A stretch of DNA of 64,000 nucleotides from Skeletonema tropicum (Eukaryota > Bacillariophyta > Thalassiosirophyceae > Thalassiosirales > Thalassiosiraceae). Of the stretch, positions 38,001 through 47,641 are shown one piece after another; the stretch's first letter is position 1, and the number at the start of each line of letters is the position of its first letter. Made by a program: the position numbers and the translations under genes. The DNA is taken from positions 2,170,001-2,234,000 of the forward strand of contig CM074137.1 of NCBI GenBank assembly GCA_037178625.1, written 5' to 3'. The notes under the pieces are model-generated. The model saw nothing but the letters and a program-made list of their open reading frames with translations. It had not been told where the DNA came from and searched no databases.

Positions 38001-41000
38001 CCCGTGAATTGTAAGCTTACGCTTGCGATTCGTAAAGCTAAGTCTCCCCGGAAACCTTCTCATCAATTATCGTGTACTGATGTGGGTTATTTATCAAGTC
38101 GTTGAGAAGTTGAATCCTCTTGTATAAAGGTAAAATCTCCGTGAGCGTGCCTGAGTAGCTGTCTCCAGGAGGTATTATCGACACCTGTAAAATTCCTGTT
38201 GCGGTATACTCACCCCTGATCATACGATGTCTGACTGAGTTGTCTAGCGGATGTTGGAGTATTCGTAACCTTCACAATCTGGATATAAATGCGTCCAAAT
38301 CCAATCGATCGAAACATTCCCATGATCTGTTGATATCTAGTTGAACACTGTTTTAACTCTCCCCGTTGGCCGCTGGGTGCATTCGGCCCATTATGCTGGT
38401 CGGTATTAATGCACGCTTGGATTCCGTCGGCACCGAATGTAACATGTTCTGATCGTGATTGTGGTCAAAGTGATCCCTACATATCGGCTGGGTCAATCTT
38501 CACTAGCCTCAACCGTCTCCCCGTAAACACCTTTAAATGTACATCCTTTCCATTTAACTTCTCAGATGCATCGGGGTTTTGTACTCCCGAGTGTCGCGGG
38601 ATGCTTTGACTACATCGTAGAAACGGTCTTATTGCTACAAGCCAATTGATCGTCGTACACATGAGTTGCTGGTATCTTTACCTCTCTCACCACTTTAGTT
38701 CGGTGTCTAGCTCTAGCCTTCTGGATAAGGTAGCCTGGTATCTTCCTGTGTCAACTTAATTGATTGAGTTCTCTCTCCTCCTTCTCATGCATCGTGTTGT
38801 CTCAGAGGTTCTTCGTAAGTTTGCCATGTCCTTCTTGCCCGAGGTCGTTTATTATTCTCAGAGCTTGATCATCACTACGTTCGGGTTCTTGGTTGTTGGT
38901 AGGATGTCATCTACGTCGACCGATATTATCTCATAATAAGTGATGGATTGTGTCCCTAATCTCGTGTCTTGGGAGAGACTCTTCATCCTGTACACATCTT
39001 TGGCAAGCAGAACAAATGATGTTGCGCATAGTGACAAATCTTCACTTCGTTCCCTTCATCTTCACTATCTCAGGTAATTCTAGCTTCGAACCACGTTCTC
39101 ACTTAAATTCAAGCATGCGTTGCCCATACGAATATTTGTGGTCGGTACGTCTCTAATGGCAGTCATGTAGGTGAGGTAGGCATTGCCCCGTGGATGACAG
39201 ATCTGGATCTATATCTGTGCTGTTTTGTGAGCCCTAACTTTGATGCGTCTGACTGTTCGGGCTGCTGCGCTTATCCGCTTTGTCTTTGCTCAGTATTCGT
39301 TCGCGGCAATTTATACAATACTCTGCATGTTCAAGGAGTCATTTCCTCACAACCTCTCCTGCATTCCGATAGATGTCGCCTGTATTGCTTGTGTACCATG
39401 TTGAATGCGTGCTTCTCGCATGTCTATACATCTTTAAGTCGGTCTCTTGTTGTCGTGGTTATATCGCCTCGTTTCAGCCATTTACATTTGTTCGTTTATA
39501 TCACCTCGTATCAGTCATATATTTGTGTGTCACATTGTCCAGTGCGTCTCTGGTTCGACTCTCATTAGCCTGGCCTATATCTCGTGTTACAGCATCATGA
39601 GCGAGGTATATTACTCATATTCTCCCCGTATGCCGAGTCTTATGTTGGTCTAGTTGGTGATTGGTCGAATCAGTCTCATGAAGTCGTGTGGTGGCTTTAC
39701 CCCATCTACCACTATCGGCATCTAACCGTCCGCAATACCCTATTGATGGCACCCCGTACTCTGTCAGACCTTCTTGCCATTTGGGATTGGTCACACCTTG
39801 ATATATTCGAATTCGTTTGCAACTCTAGTATCCAGTGATAATAGGGATTTGTGATCCCTAGTCTCAGTGCCCTAATAAGTAGTTCGATGCAAGGTTAGCT
39901 GTTGTTGTCGTCTCATACTAAGCAGGCTTGTTGTAAGCAGGCTTGTTGTCCATGCATCTAGAGTCGTCTCCAAATGTGTTTGTCATACAATTGCTCTCAA
40001 GGATTGTCAGGAGGCGTCACCTTAACAGCGAGTCCTACGCTCGGTCTTAACGTCCTAGTTTCATGAAACTCACTAACAATAATCACTAAGCTATCGAGTC
40101 GGCTTCTCGGAAATGTTTTGCTCTGCTCTGCTAACGCAAATATGCCCATGTAAGGTATCACGGTGTTCACACCATTGTTATCATAATATTGACGTCAACT
40201 TGATGCTATATGGCCGCTTTGTGGGTCATCCAATCTTTCTCATGTCGCTTTCATTCGACCCGACCAAAGCATTCTTCAATATCATTTCTTCATTTGCACT
40301 CTTCTGCCAATATCTTGGTATGTACTATCTCGTTGATTTCCTCTGCCATTATGTCGGGTGATAAGATATGCATCACGTCCTTCCTAGCTTCACATCTGGC
40401 ATTTCATCCACATTCATCCCTAGTATCATAGGTATCTTCACGTCGGGCTCTATGATTAGCGTGAACATCATTTGCATCTGCTATGAACGCAGCTCCTTGT
40501 TGCATTGGACTCTGTCTCTTTTATTTTCCTCTTCTATCTGCCTCTTCTATGCCATTTCTTTTATCTGCCTCTTCTATGCCATCTTAGGAATGTCAAGTAT
40601 CAACCTTCTCCCCTGCTTGACATGCACTTATATTGGTCTACACGAGGTATTGCTGCCCTTTCTTTGATCATATCGAGTGTCTCCCGTTCCTGGATTTAAC
40701 CCGTCTCCAGTTCAGAGCGCATTGTTTTCACCATGTTGTATCAATCGTCCTTCACTCTGGGCTCCTCGCTGGCAAGATGCTCTGGAGTATCGCATATGTC
40801 TTGGTACCAGTCACGGCTCCAACATTTGTTCGTCCTTTGTCCGCAGGGCGTTTCTCCATCAATCTATTCTCTTCAGCATTGTTCGTCTTTTGTCCGCAGA
40901 GCGTTTCTCCATCAATTTGGATTATCATCCGCTCATCATGATGGATAGTAACGTCCTTGTCTGCGGTCTGTTCTTCTTCAAATTACCTCCTCGGCTCATC

Positions 41001-41807
41001 ATGATGGATAATAACGTCCACGGTCGTGTTCTTCTGACCACATCCAATTTCCTGTCTCTTATACCTTGTCGTATATGCTACCGCTTGTATTCGCATCCGC
41101 TGTTATCAAAGCGACGCAGCTTGTACTAGATATTGGCTACGCTTATACTGAGAGATCTTTTGCCAAGATGAAGTCTTCCTATCTCTTGACATCTCAACCA
41201 CCTCAAGTCGCGCTTCAAAATAAGAGTACTTGTCGATTGTTACCTCTCATGTTCGCTTCCGATTCACTTTGAATACCCGTGTACCATTACACGCATCTAT
41301 TATTTGCTCTGCCATAGAGTTCCAGAGTAATCAACTCTGTAGCTACGATCTTCTACGCCGATCCCAAGGCATTTTGTATGTACAACATCATGATATTTTC
41401 TTCGTCCCTGCCTCATCACATGACATGAAGCTATTCCCTTTCAAGCACTTGCTGGCGAGCCGTTTCTTGCTATGTGATCGAGTTGCCACCTATTCCTTAT
41501 ATTTTTCAAGCAAGTGCTGTCCATTTCTCACTTTCTCTCCCTCTCTCTTCCTGGAGGAAGAGTGGTCCCCCCCTTCTTTCTAGCGATATCATGGAACTCT
41601 GTCTGCGGGTGTATTCATTATAGACCCCTCAAAGGTCAACATCAATTCTCGTTAGAGGGTGTCATTATTCGTTGTGAAGGTTCACTGATCTGTATGTTCG
41701 CACGAATGGTTGCAAAGTACTTGCACATGCATATATCATCAGAGTAACTTTCATGCCTCGGTTCAAAATGCCATAACCTTAAATGTCAGAGTTTTGCTGT
41801 AACTGTA

Positions 41808-41880
41808 AGCGTTCAAGCATTCATCTTGTGTTTCACATTAGCGTTCAAGCATTCATCTTGTGTTTCACATTAGCGTTCAA
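41808..41880. repeat. Tandem repeat, 32-bp period, 2.3 copies
   Basis: AGCGTTCAAGCATTCATCTT... repeats exactly at 41808 and 41840, with a partial third unit at 41872. Confidence 0.85.
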
Positions 41881-42237
41881 ATCGGGTCTAGAGGTCAACC
41901 TCTCGTCGACTTTCATTTGTAATCGACTTCTTATCGAGAGCACGCCCGAATACTATCTCACATTCATGCTCTCAAAAGGATTGATATTCATACTTGTCAC
42001 GTTTCATCTCATTCTCATGTTGGAATTCTTGTATTCCTCTGATAGTATCTTGTCTCCGATTCTATGTCAGACCTCTCCATGAGGTTTTGGATAATGTACT
42101 CGGCATCTGTGACGTGCAACCCATTACATTACCAGCCCGGGTTCATTGCCGTGAACGCTCTCGTTCTGGTCCGATGGGTCAAATCTCTAAGATCTCTCAG
42201 AGTTCATGTGCATCTGTTGGTTAACCGCTGATCTTGC

Positions 42238-42367
42238 TGTTTATCTGTCTCTTAGTCCTGCTCAACTTTCTTCGGTATTCTTCTCCTCGAATACAGCAGT
42301 ATTGTTTATCTGTCTCTTAGTCCTGCTCAATTTTCTTCGGTATTCTTCTCCTCGAATACAGCAGTAT
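42238..42367. repeat. Tandem repeat, 65-bp period, two copies
   Basis: TGTTTATCTGTCTCTTAGTC begins at 42238 and again at 42303. The units differ at one base (CAACTTTC / CAATTTTC), and part of the unit recurs once more just after (TTCTTCGGTATTCTTCTCC). Confidence 0.85.
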
Positions 42368-42895
42368 CCTTCTGATTATCTTCTTCGGTATTCTTCTCCC
42401 GGATATCGAAAGCTAACACGTGTCTTCAAGTTGATTATCATGTTCAACATCTCTCCTTCTAGAGTATCTCCCCTCGGCTGTCGTCCGAGGTGCAGCCACT
42501 CTAATCTAATTAATATGACATAGTTAACGGTGACCCTATCTTCTGGGTGCACATTAGTCTTCGTCTCATTTTACTACTCTGGCCTTTTTCAGCTCTCTTG
42601 TCGTCTCTCGTACGGAATATTTCTATTGCACTTCTCTTCCTGACCAATCATGGTCCCTATTCTTTTTCACTTACCAACATTACAGGCACTCCGGCCGTCT
42701 CACTTTACGCCAGGCACTTCGGCCATCTTTTCCGTCAGGCACTGCGACCATGACTATTACTGTTTCTGCTCTATATTAGTTTCTTTTCACTGCTCTCTAC
42801 TATTTTCTTTCTGCTCTGCGGTGCTGACAACGTTCTTTGGCACTTCGGCTCAGTTTCTAGGTGCGGCACTTTGGCTCTGTTTCTTTGGCACCTTT

Positions 42896-42989
42896 AGCAC
42901 TTCGGCTCTGACCGTACGGCCTCCCCGTTCTGGAGAATAAATAGCACTTCGGCTCTGACCGTACGGCCTCCCCGTTCTGGAGATTAAAT
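42896..42989. repeat. Tandem repeat, 47-bp period, two copies
   Basis: AGCACTTCGGCTCTGACCGT starts at 42896 and 42943; the second unit ends GAGATTAAAT instead of GAGAATAAAT. Confidence 0.85.
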
Positions 42990-43324
42990 AGCACCACGGC
43001 TCTTACTTGCCACACCACGGTGGTCTTTTTCGCTGCTGACACGGCTTTCCTGGTGCCTCACCTCCACGGGTGACCAATTTGCTGACACGGCTTCGCTCAT
43101 CTTGCCTTTACTATCGCTGATTATTTACTGTTTACTACTGCTACTGACTGCGATTATTTTCATTTCCGACAACACTGCACGTTGCCAACACTAATTATTT
43201 TCGTTTCCGACAACACTGCAAAATAAATACAAAGTTAATCAGATTAGATATCTATGATACTAAAAGGGACCTGCTTCGGTACAGTCACGTTGCCAATGCT
43301 ATTTCCACTATTTCGCTTCGTTTG

Positions 43325-43500
43325 CCTATCACCAGGCTTTTCCGTCCTTACACCAGGACCAGTACAGGCTTTTCCGTCCATACACCAGGACTGTTCGTTT
43401 GCCCACCACCGGGCTTTTCCGTCCATACACCAGGACTGGGGTACTATTCATTTGCCCACCACCGGGCTTTTCCGTCCATACACCAGGACTGGGTACTATT
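43325..43500. repeat. Degenerate tandem repeat with CAGGCTTTTCCGTCCATAC units
   Basis: Four units containing GGCTTTTCCGTCC(A/T)TACACC at about 43332, 43369, 43408 and 43465. The last two also share the TTTGCCCACCACCGGGC leader and the GGTACTATTCA tail. Confidence 0.75.
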
Positions 43501-43769
43501 CAATTCCAGCTCCACGTCTAGTGGTGCCATTTGGGCCAATTCCTTTTATGCAGACGGGGGCATTCCTCCCCAGCAGGGCCAATTTATTTATCGCCAGCAT
43601 TCCTCGGCGATGGTTGTTGATATCCCAGGTGTCCTTACTGGGGGGCCAATTATTATGCCGGCGTCCTCGGCAATTCATTGTATCGATATCGAATCTCTTT
43701 CCTTCTTTCTTCCCCCCCTTCGACGCTGCTGCCTTCGTAATTGCAGCGGAGAATAACTGTCTGATAAAC

Positions 43770-43946
43770 CGTTAAAAGTAGCACGGCACGCTATGATTAC
43801 GTAATAAACAGACTAATCAGTACTACTGCGATAACATCAACTAATAATATAATTACATGGTACAGATATAAAAACAAGGATAAAGATTGGTGAGAAGTGA
43901 GTGATCGTATGAGCGTATGAGACGTTCCGTGCTACGCGAAACGCTC
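43770..43946. repeat. 177-bp terminal direct repeat, right copy (LTR-like)
   Basis: Direct copy of 37824-38000. Outside it the sequence resumes ATGCCAATGCTCAATGCAC, matching the paralogous 5' flank at about 1990-2020 (inverted). Confidence 0.85.
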
Positions 43947-44259
43947 ATGCCAATGCTCAATGCACAAGACACAAGCTACAAGATGCAAGATGGCTGCACC
44001 AAGACTGCAAAAAATGACAAAAGATCTGAGGCGATTGTGCGTCTATATCTGTGCGAGATTTACCTAACGTTTGTGCTGACATTAAAACACGCTTCAAAAA
44101 TGAGAAGGCAGATGATGTCGATGCTATCAATTGATCTCTATCTCTCTCTCTTAGTTCAGAGTAGAGTGCTCATTTCAAATAACACGACTTCATACTTCAA
44201 CGAAAAGAAAAGCAAAGATTGCATTACCATCCAACAATTAAACATTATTCAAACAAATC

Positions 44260-45081
44260 ATGTCAACTACAATAACATCTGGCAGGATCGATCTATACGG
44301 GTCACGAACAGCATGTGATCAAGAGAGAGTATCGAGGACGATGCCAGCAATTCTATCTGGGCGTATTACCACTGGCGACTGGGAAATACTTTGTGACAAC
44401 TTTGACGAAGTGTTGAAGCCTACAGCTGGAATAAAGAAGCTAACATACGCATGGAATGCAATAGTACCTCTTGTATTCATCGTATTTTTGTTGTTTGGCT
44501 TCTTGGGGTTTGCATCTGATGAAAATGAATTCATATGGGCCCCTATCATCGTCATTGTATTGATCATCGTACTAGTCAATTTGTTTGTTGTAGTGATAAA
44601 GTCAGTGAAAAAGAACAAAATTCGAAAGAAGTTGATAGATATATGTGACAAGACTTCGGCAAGTCATCCAGGCATATCATTTCATGTTAGGTATGAGGAG
44701 CGTATTGGAAGAGGTAATTCTTGTGGAAGTAGTGAAGGTAATGATGAATGTGACTGCGATAGTGAAAGAAGACAAGACTATATTGAAGTATGTGTCGCTC
44801 CTGTTCCAGCAAGTAGTACAATGTATACATCGAGCCCACCACCTATCGCATTTGCAGAAGCATATGTTGTACCCCCTACATTTGCGCCTTCTACTACCAC
44901 CGCTATACCTTCTGCACCGCTCAAGTCAGATGTAGTTTACCCGCATGATGATCCAGAAATGCCTATTGCAAGGGAAAAGAAGACTGCAGAGGAACGCATG
45001 AAAGATTTGGATGGCATGAAAGATATCATAACAGAAGAAGAATACTATCGGAAAAGAGCAGAGATATTATCTGACATTTGA
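44260..45081 (+). CDS. Two-TM membrane protein with SHOCT-like C-terminus (copy 2)
   Basis: Intronless, 273 residues, same length as the 888-1709 copy and nearly identical. Differences visible include FDEVLKP for FDEALKP, FIVFLL for FILFLL, KKNKIRKK for KNNNIRKK, CDCD for CGCD, VCVAPVPASS for VFVAPVLAGS and DGMKD for DRMKD in the SHOCT-like tail. Two hydrophobic segments at about 66-84 and 93-114, Pro/Ser-rich linker, C-terminal ITEEEYYRKRAEILSDI. Mostly conservative changes and perfect frame preservation suggest both copies are under selection or recently duplicated. Tail-to-tail with the ubiquitin-like family gene at 45258-46169. The element at 37824-43946 lies about 310 bp upstream. Confidence 0.8.
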   Translation: MSTTITSGRIDLYGSRTACDQERVSRTMPAILSGRITTGDWEILCDNFDEVLKPTAGIKKLTYAWNAIVPLVFIVFLLFGFLGFASDENEFIWAPIIVIVLIIVLVNLFVVVIKSVKKNKIRKKLIDICDKTSASHPGISFHVRYEERIGRGNSCGSSEGNDECDCDSERRQDYIEVCVAPVPASSTMYTSSPPPIAFAEAYVVPPTFAPSTTTAIPSAPLKSDVVYPHDDPEMPIAREKKTAEERMKDLDGMKDIITEEEYYRKRAEILSDI

Positions 45082-45257
45082 GTCTGAATGGTTCTGATAG
45101 ATCAGTCCAAAGAGAGTTTGAAATGAAATGTTTAGAATAAAGTCTTAGAGAATATAATTATAAATCAATCAGCTGTAAGCTAAAGCGATTCATAGTTTCT
45201 ACCTGATTGTTGCGTCCTTCTATTGAAGATCAGTTCCGTGTTCAGCGGCTAGTCCTT

Positions 45258-46169
45258 TCAATATCCTGCTAGCCGCGTTACTAGAAAGAGAGCATGTTCT
45301 GGTCCAATGTTGTAATCATCAAATGTCCCCCCATCCCATAATATCTTGCCAGCAAAAATGAGAACTTGATGCTCACAAGGAATTCCTATCTTTTGCTGGA
45401 TGGTTTGTTTGACAATATCAACCGTGTCAATCGATCTCACCAATAATGAGCAGGTCGTGCCGTCTAGTTGTTTTCGGACAAAAATCCTCATCCTATCAGA
45501 AATTGCCGATTGCTGCCCTTCGTTAGGAGTGTCTTCAGACTTCACAGAGACACGGCTTGTGTTTGTACTTTCCGAGTATGCAGAATAGTCCCATACCGCT
45601 TCATCGTAACTTCCAAAATGCTCCTTCAATGACGCCCGCGTAGCCTCATCCCTCCTCTGCTTTGCAGCATAATCCAACGCACCATCCGGATTATGACCTA
45701 CAATATGCCCACAAAGCAGCATCATGTCATGATAGTAGTTCACCACGTCCACAATGTGGCAGTGCCACATCTGATAAACCAAAAGGCACGGAGACAAGAT
45801 TGTGGCATCCCAGTCCTTCAATTCTTTCTTCAGGATGATGAATTGACGGTATGCCGCGAGTATCTTCCTCGCCGTCGTCTCATTCCAATTGTAGGTCCTC
45901 ATACATCGCTTTACCAATGCACTAGCGCCTTGAGAAGAGCTGCCACCGATGGACGTGAGATCCACCATCCACCAAGTCTTCGCATTGAAATCATTCTCTC
46001 GTTGTGGGATCAAAATGTTCGGGGTATCGCATGCACTTTTGCTCTTGCCATCGTCGACGGCCAAAAATCCGGCACTAGAACCGTCATGGCTCCTCTTCGC
46101 AGACGCCACAGCAGCATCATTTGAGTTTGTTGGTGGGGACTTTCTCTTGGACGCGCGTGTGTTTACCAT
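45258..46169 (-). CDS. WHxH (GRDP-like) domain protein with degenerate ubiquitin-like C-terminus
   Basis: Intronless, 303 residues from the ATG at 46169 (MVNTRASKRKSPPTNS, as in paralogues; the frame is open 54 bp further upstream). The N-terminal linker is diverged and lacks the SDDEEV patch. The WHxH domain has VYQMWHCHIVDVVNYYHD: Asp of VDQM is Tyr here, and HIL is HIV. The C-terminal 78 residues are ubiquitin-like (RMRIFVRKQLDG, DTVDIVKQTIQQKIGIP, QVLIFAGKILWDG, DDYNIGPEHALFLVTRL) but end AGY, so neither the terminal Gly-Cys nor a diglycine is present. It may be drifting, or specialised away from the common end. Inverted-duplication partner of the broken copy at 1-711, whose linker is the same. 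Confidence 0.8.
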   Translation of the reverse strand: MVNTRASKRKSPPTNSNDAAVASAKRSHDGSSAGFLAVDDGKSKSACDTPNILIPQRENDFNAKTWWMVDLTSIGGSSSQGASALVKRCMRTYNWNETTARKILAAYRQFIILKKELKDWDATILSPCLLVYQMWHCHIVDVVNYYHDMMLLCGHIVGHNPDGALDYAAKQRRDEATRASLKEHFGSYDEAVWDYSAYSESTNTSRVSVKSEDTPNEGQQSAISDRMRIFVRKQLDGTTCSLLVRSIDTVDIVKQTIQQKIGIPCEHQVLIFAGKILWDGGTFDDYNIGPEHALFLVTRLAGY

Positions 46170-46401
46170 TGTCTCGCTCGCTTGGTACCATAAAAAGAAT
46201 GATTGCCAAGCGGCAAGCGGCAAAGCAAAGCGGCAAGTGGAAAGTGGATTTGTTTTTGACGGCCGCCGGTGGATCTTTTCGCGCTAAAAAGTACGCCCAC
46301 CCGAAAGTACTGTACTCTAGAGTAACAGTGGTATCACAATTTCGTCGAGGGGCAGGGGCAGCGCTACTCCAACGCACTGCAGCCTACTATCTCCGTCAAC
46401 T

Positions 46402-46460
46402 GTAGTGTATCCGCATGATTATCCTGAGGTGCCCATTTTAAAGGAGAAGGATACTGTACA
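46402..46460 (+). pseudogene. Short relic of the SHOCT membrane-protein gene
   Basis: VVYPHDYPEVPILKEKDT aligns with VVYPHDDPEMPIAREKKT, the segment just before the SHOCT-like tail of the 44260-45081 gene, at nucleotide level as well (GTAGTGTATCCGCATGATTA versus GTAGTTTACCCGCATGATGA). Nothing else of the gene remains. It lies tail-to-tail ahead of the family gene at 46745-47641. Confidence 0.65.
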
Positions 46461-46744
46461 CAATTGGACCACATGAGAAAAATCGTAACACAAAAGAAGA
46501 TAAATGAATAAATACGTAACACAAAAGAAGTTAATGTTACAGAAAAAGAGTCGTAGGTATGAGCCTAAATAGTTCTTGTAATGTGAATAAGTAGGTAGTG
46601 AGAAATAGAACAGAAATAACTAGAATAAAAGTTAGGTAGAGAATGTGGAGACAGCTCGATGCAATTCACCGTTTCTCTCTGAACTTTGGGTGTCTATTGA
46701 GACTGTAGACTCTAGCCCTACACTGTGTTGAAAGATGAGCCTCT
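46461..46744. other. Intergenic region between SHOCT relic and ubiquitin-like gene
   Basis: Retains weak similarity to 45082-45257 (TAGAATAAA, GAATATG-type and TTCTATTGAAGA-type blocks), consistent with a shared 3' flank of the duplicated pair. Confidence 0.45.
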
Positions 46745-47641
46745 TCAACATCCACGTAGCCTGAGAACTAGGTGGAGATTGCTTTCTTGCCTGATATTAT
46801 AATCCTCTAATGCCCGCCCATTTTCCAATTGCCTGCCATGAAAAATCAGACGTTGATCATCACGAGGAATGATTAACCTTTCCCAGATTTTTCCTTTGAC
46901 GCTATCAACCGTATCAGTTGATCTCACCGAAAATGTCAGAGTTTCACCGTTTAGCAGTTTGACAAAGATCCGCATCCTATCAGGAAATGCCAAACTCTGC
47001 ACGGCTCCGCTTGTGGTTTCATCTGCATCGTCCGCAGAATAATCCCATACATCTTCATCAAACCTACTCCCAAACAGCTCACGCAAGCAACCCCGGGTAT
47101 TCTCATCCCTCCTCTGCTTTGCCGCAGAATCTAACGCACCATCAGGATTATGACCTACAAGACGCCCACAAAGCAGCATCATGTCGTGATAGTAGTTCAC
47201 CGCATCCAAAATATGGCAGTGCCACATCTGATCGACCAAGAGGCATGGAGAGAAGGCTGTGGCGTCCCAATCTCTCAATTCCTTCTTGAGGATGATGAAT
47301 TGGCGGTAGGCAGCGAGTATCTTCCGCGCATTTGCTTCGTCCCAACCATATGTCCTCATGCATCTCTTCACTACAGCTGTGGCACCTTGCCCTTGAGATG
47401 GGCTGCCTTCAACAGGAGAGAGATCCACCATCCACCAAGTGTCCGCATTAAAAAGATTCTCTCGAGGTGTCACCACGATGTTGGAGGCATCGCCTGCACT
47501 CGATCCCGAGCTTGAAGTATTGCTGCTAACCTCGATGGCGACAGCCGAATCGGAAGACAATGATTCAGTGGGAGCTGTATCGTCTCCAAAGCCAAAGAAG
47601 ATGCCGAGCGTGGAGTAGAGCGTGGAGTTGATTGCACCCAT
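46745..47641 (-). CDS. WHxH (GRDP-like) domain protein with well-conserved ubiquitin-like C-terminus ending Gly-Cys
   Basis: Intronless, 298 residues. The N-terminus differs from the MVNTRASKRK members ([19 protein letters not shown], weakly hydrophobic) and has a Ser-rich stretch. WHxH domain with [18 protein letters not shown] and GHNPDGALD. The last 77 residues are strikingly ubiquitin-like: [66 protein letters not shown]. In ubiquitin numbering the Leu8, Ile44 and Val70 patch is kept, Lys6, Lys27 and Lys29 are kept, Lys48 is Arg, Lys63 is Gln, and Gly76 is Cys, the final residue. It could bind ubiquitin receptors through the patch but lacks the standard conjugation end. Confidence 0.85.
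   Translation of the reverse strand: MGAINSTLYSTLGIFFGFGDDTAPTESLSSDSAVAIEVSSNTSSSGSSAGDASNIVVTPRENLFNADTWWMVDLSPVEGSPSQGQGATAVVKRCMRTYGWDEANARKILAAYRQFIILKKELRDWDATAFSPCLLVDQMWHCHILDAVNYYHDMMLLCGRLVGHNPDGALDSAAKQRRDENTRGCLRELFGSRFDEDVWDYSADDADETTSGAVQSLAFPDRMRIFVKLLNGETLTFSVRSTDTVDSVKGKIWERLIIPRDDQRLIFHGRQLENGRALEDYNIRQESNLHLVLRLRGC

Larger units (their letters stand above)
38001..43769. other. Interior of the element: no intact gene, several internal tandem duplications
   Basis: Only frames under about 175 codons with atypical Ser/Cys/Leu/Phe-rich composition on the + strand. Local tandem duplications are at 40536-40582 (27-bp period), 41808-41880 (32 bp), 42238-42367 (65 bp), 42896-42989 (47 bp) and about 43325-43500 (CCGTCCATACACCAGGAC-containing units). 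Confidence 0.6.
37824..43946. mobile_element. Decayed 6.1-kb element with terminal direct repeats, LTR-retrotransposon-like
   Basis: Near-identical 177-bp direct repeats bound about 5.8 kb of DNA with no long open frame on either strand. The + strand is pyrimidine-rich, so any original coding strand was probably the minus strand. Next to the right repeat on that strand GGTTTATCAGACAG resembles an initiator-tRNA-Met primer-binding site (plant copia elements have TGGTATCAGAGC), which fits minus orientation. No gag or pol domain could be recognised with confidence. No 4-6 bp target duplication is visible. The paralogous region at about 2000-2035 keeps the uninterrupted target, so insertion is demonstrated by comparison. 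A non-LTR duplication artefact is less likely. Confidence 0.65.
36415..46170. repeat. Right arm of large inverted segmental duplication (interrupted by the 37.8-43.9 kb element)
   Basis: Reverse complement of 1-3480 plus sequence beyond the left window edge. Collinear blocks are 36415-37823 and 43947-46170; the DNA between them is the inserted element. Coding and non-coding parts both match. Confidence 0.8.

Noticed and set aside
38881..38920. Minus-strand VDVDDILPTT, like a reverse transcriptase YVDD motif
   Set aside because: Flanking residues do not match any reverse transcriptase and stops follow within about 20 codons; one short motif is not enough to claim pol.
38001..43769. Many + strand frames of 60-173 codons within the 6.1-kb element
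   Set aside because: Extreme Ser/Cys/Leu/Phe composition, heavy overlap in several frames and no known domain; the pyrimidine-rich + strand yields such frames by chance.
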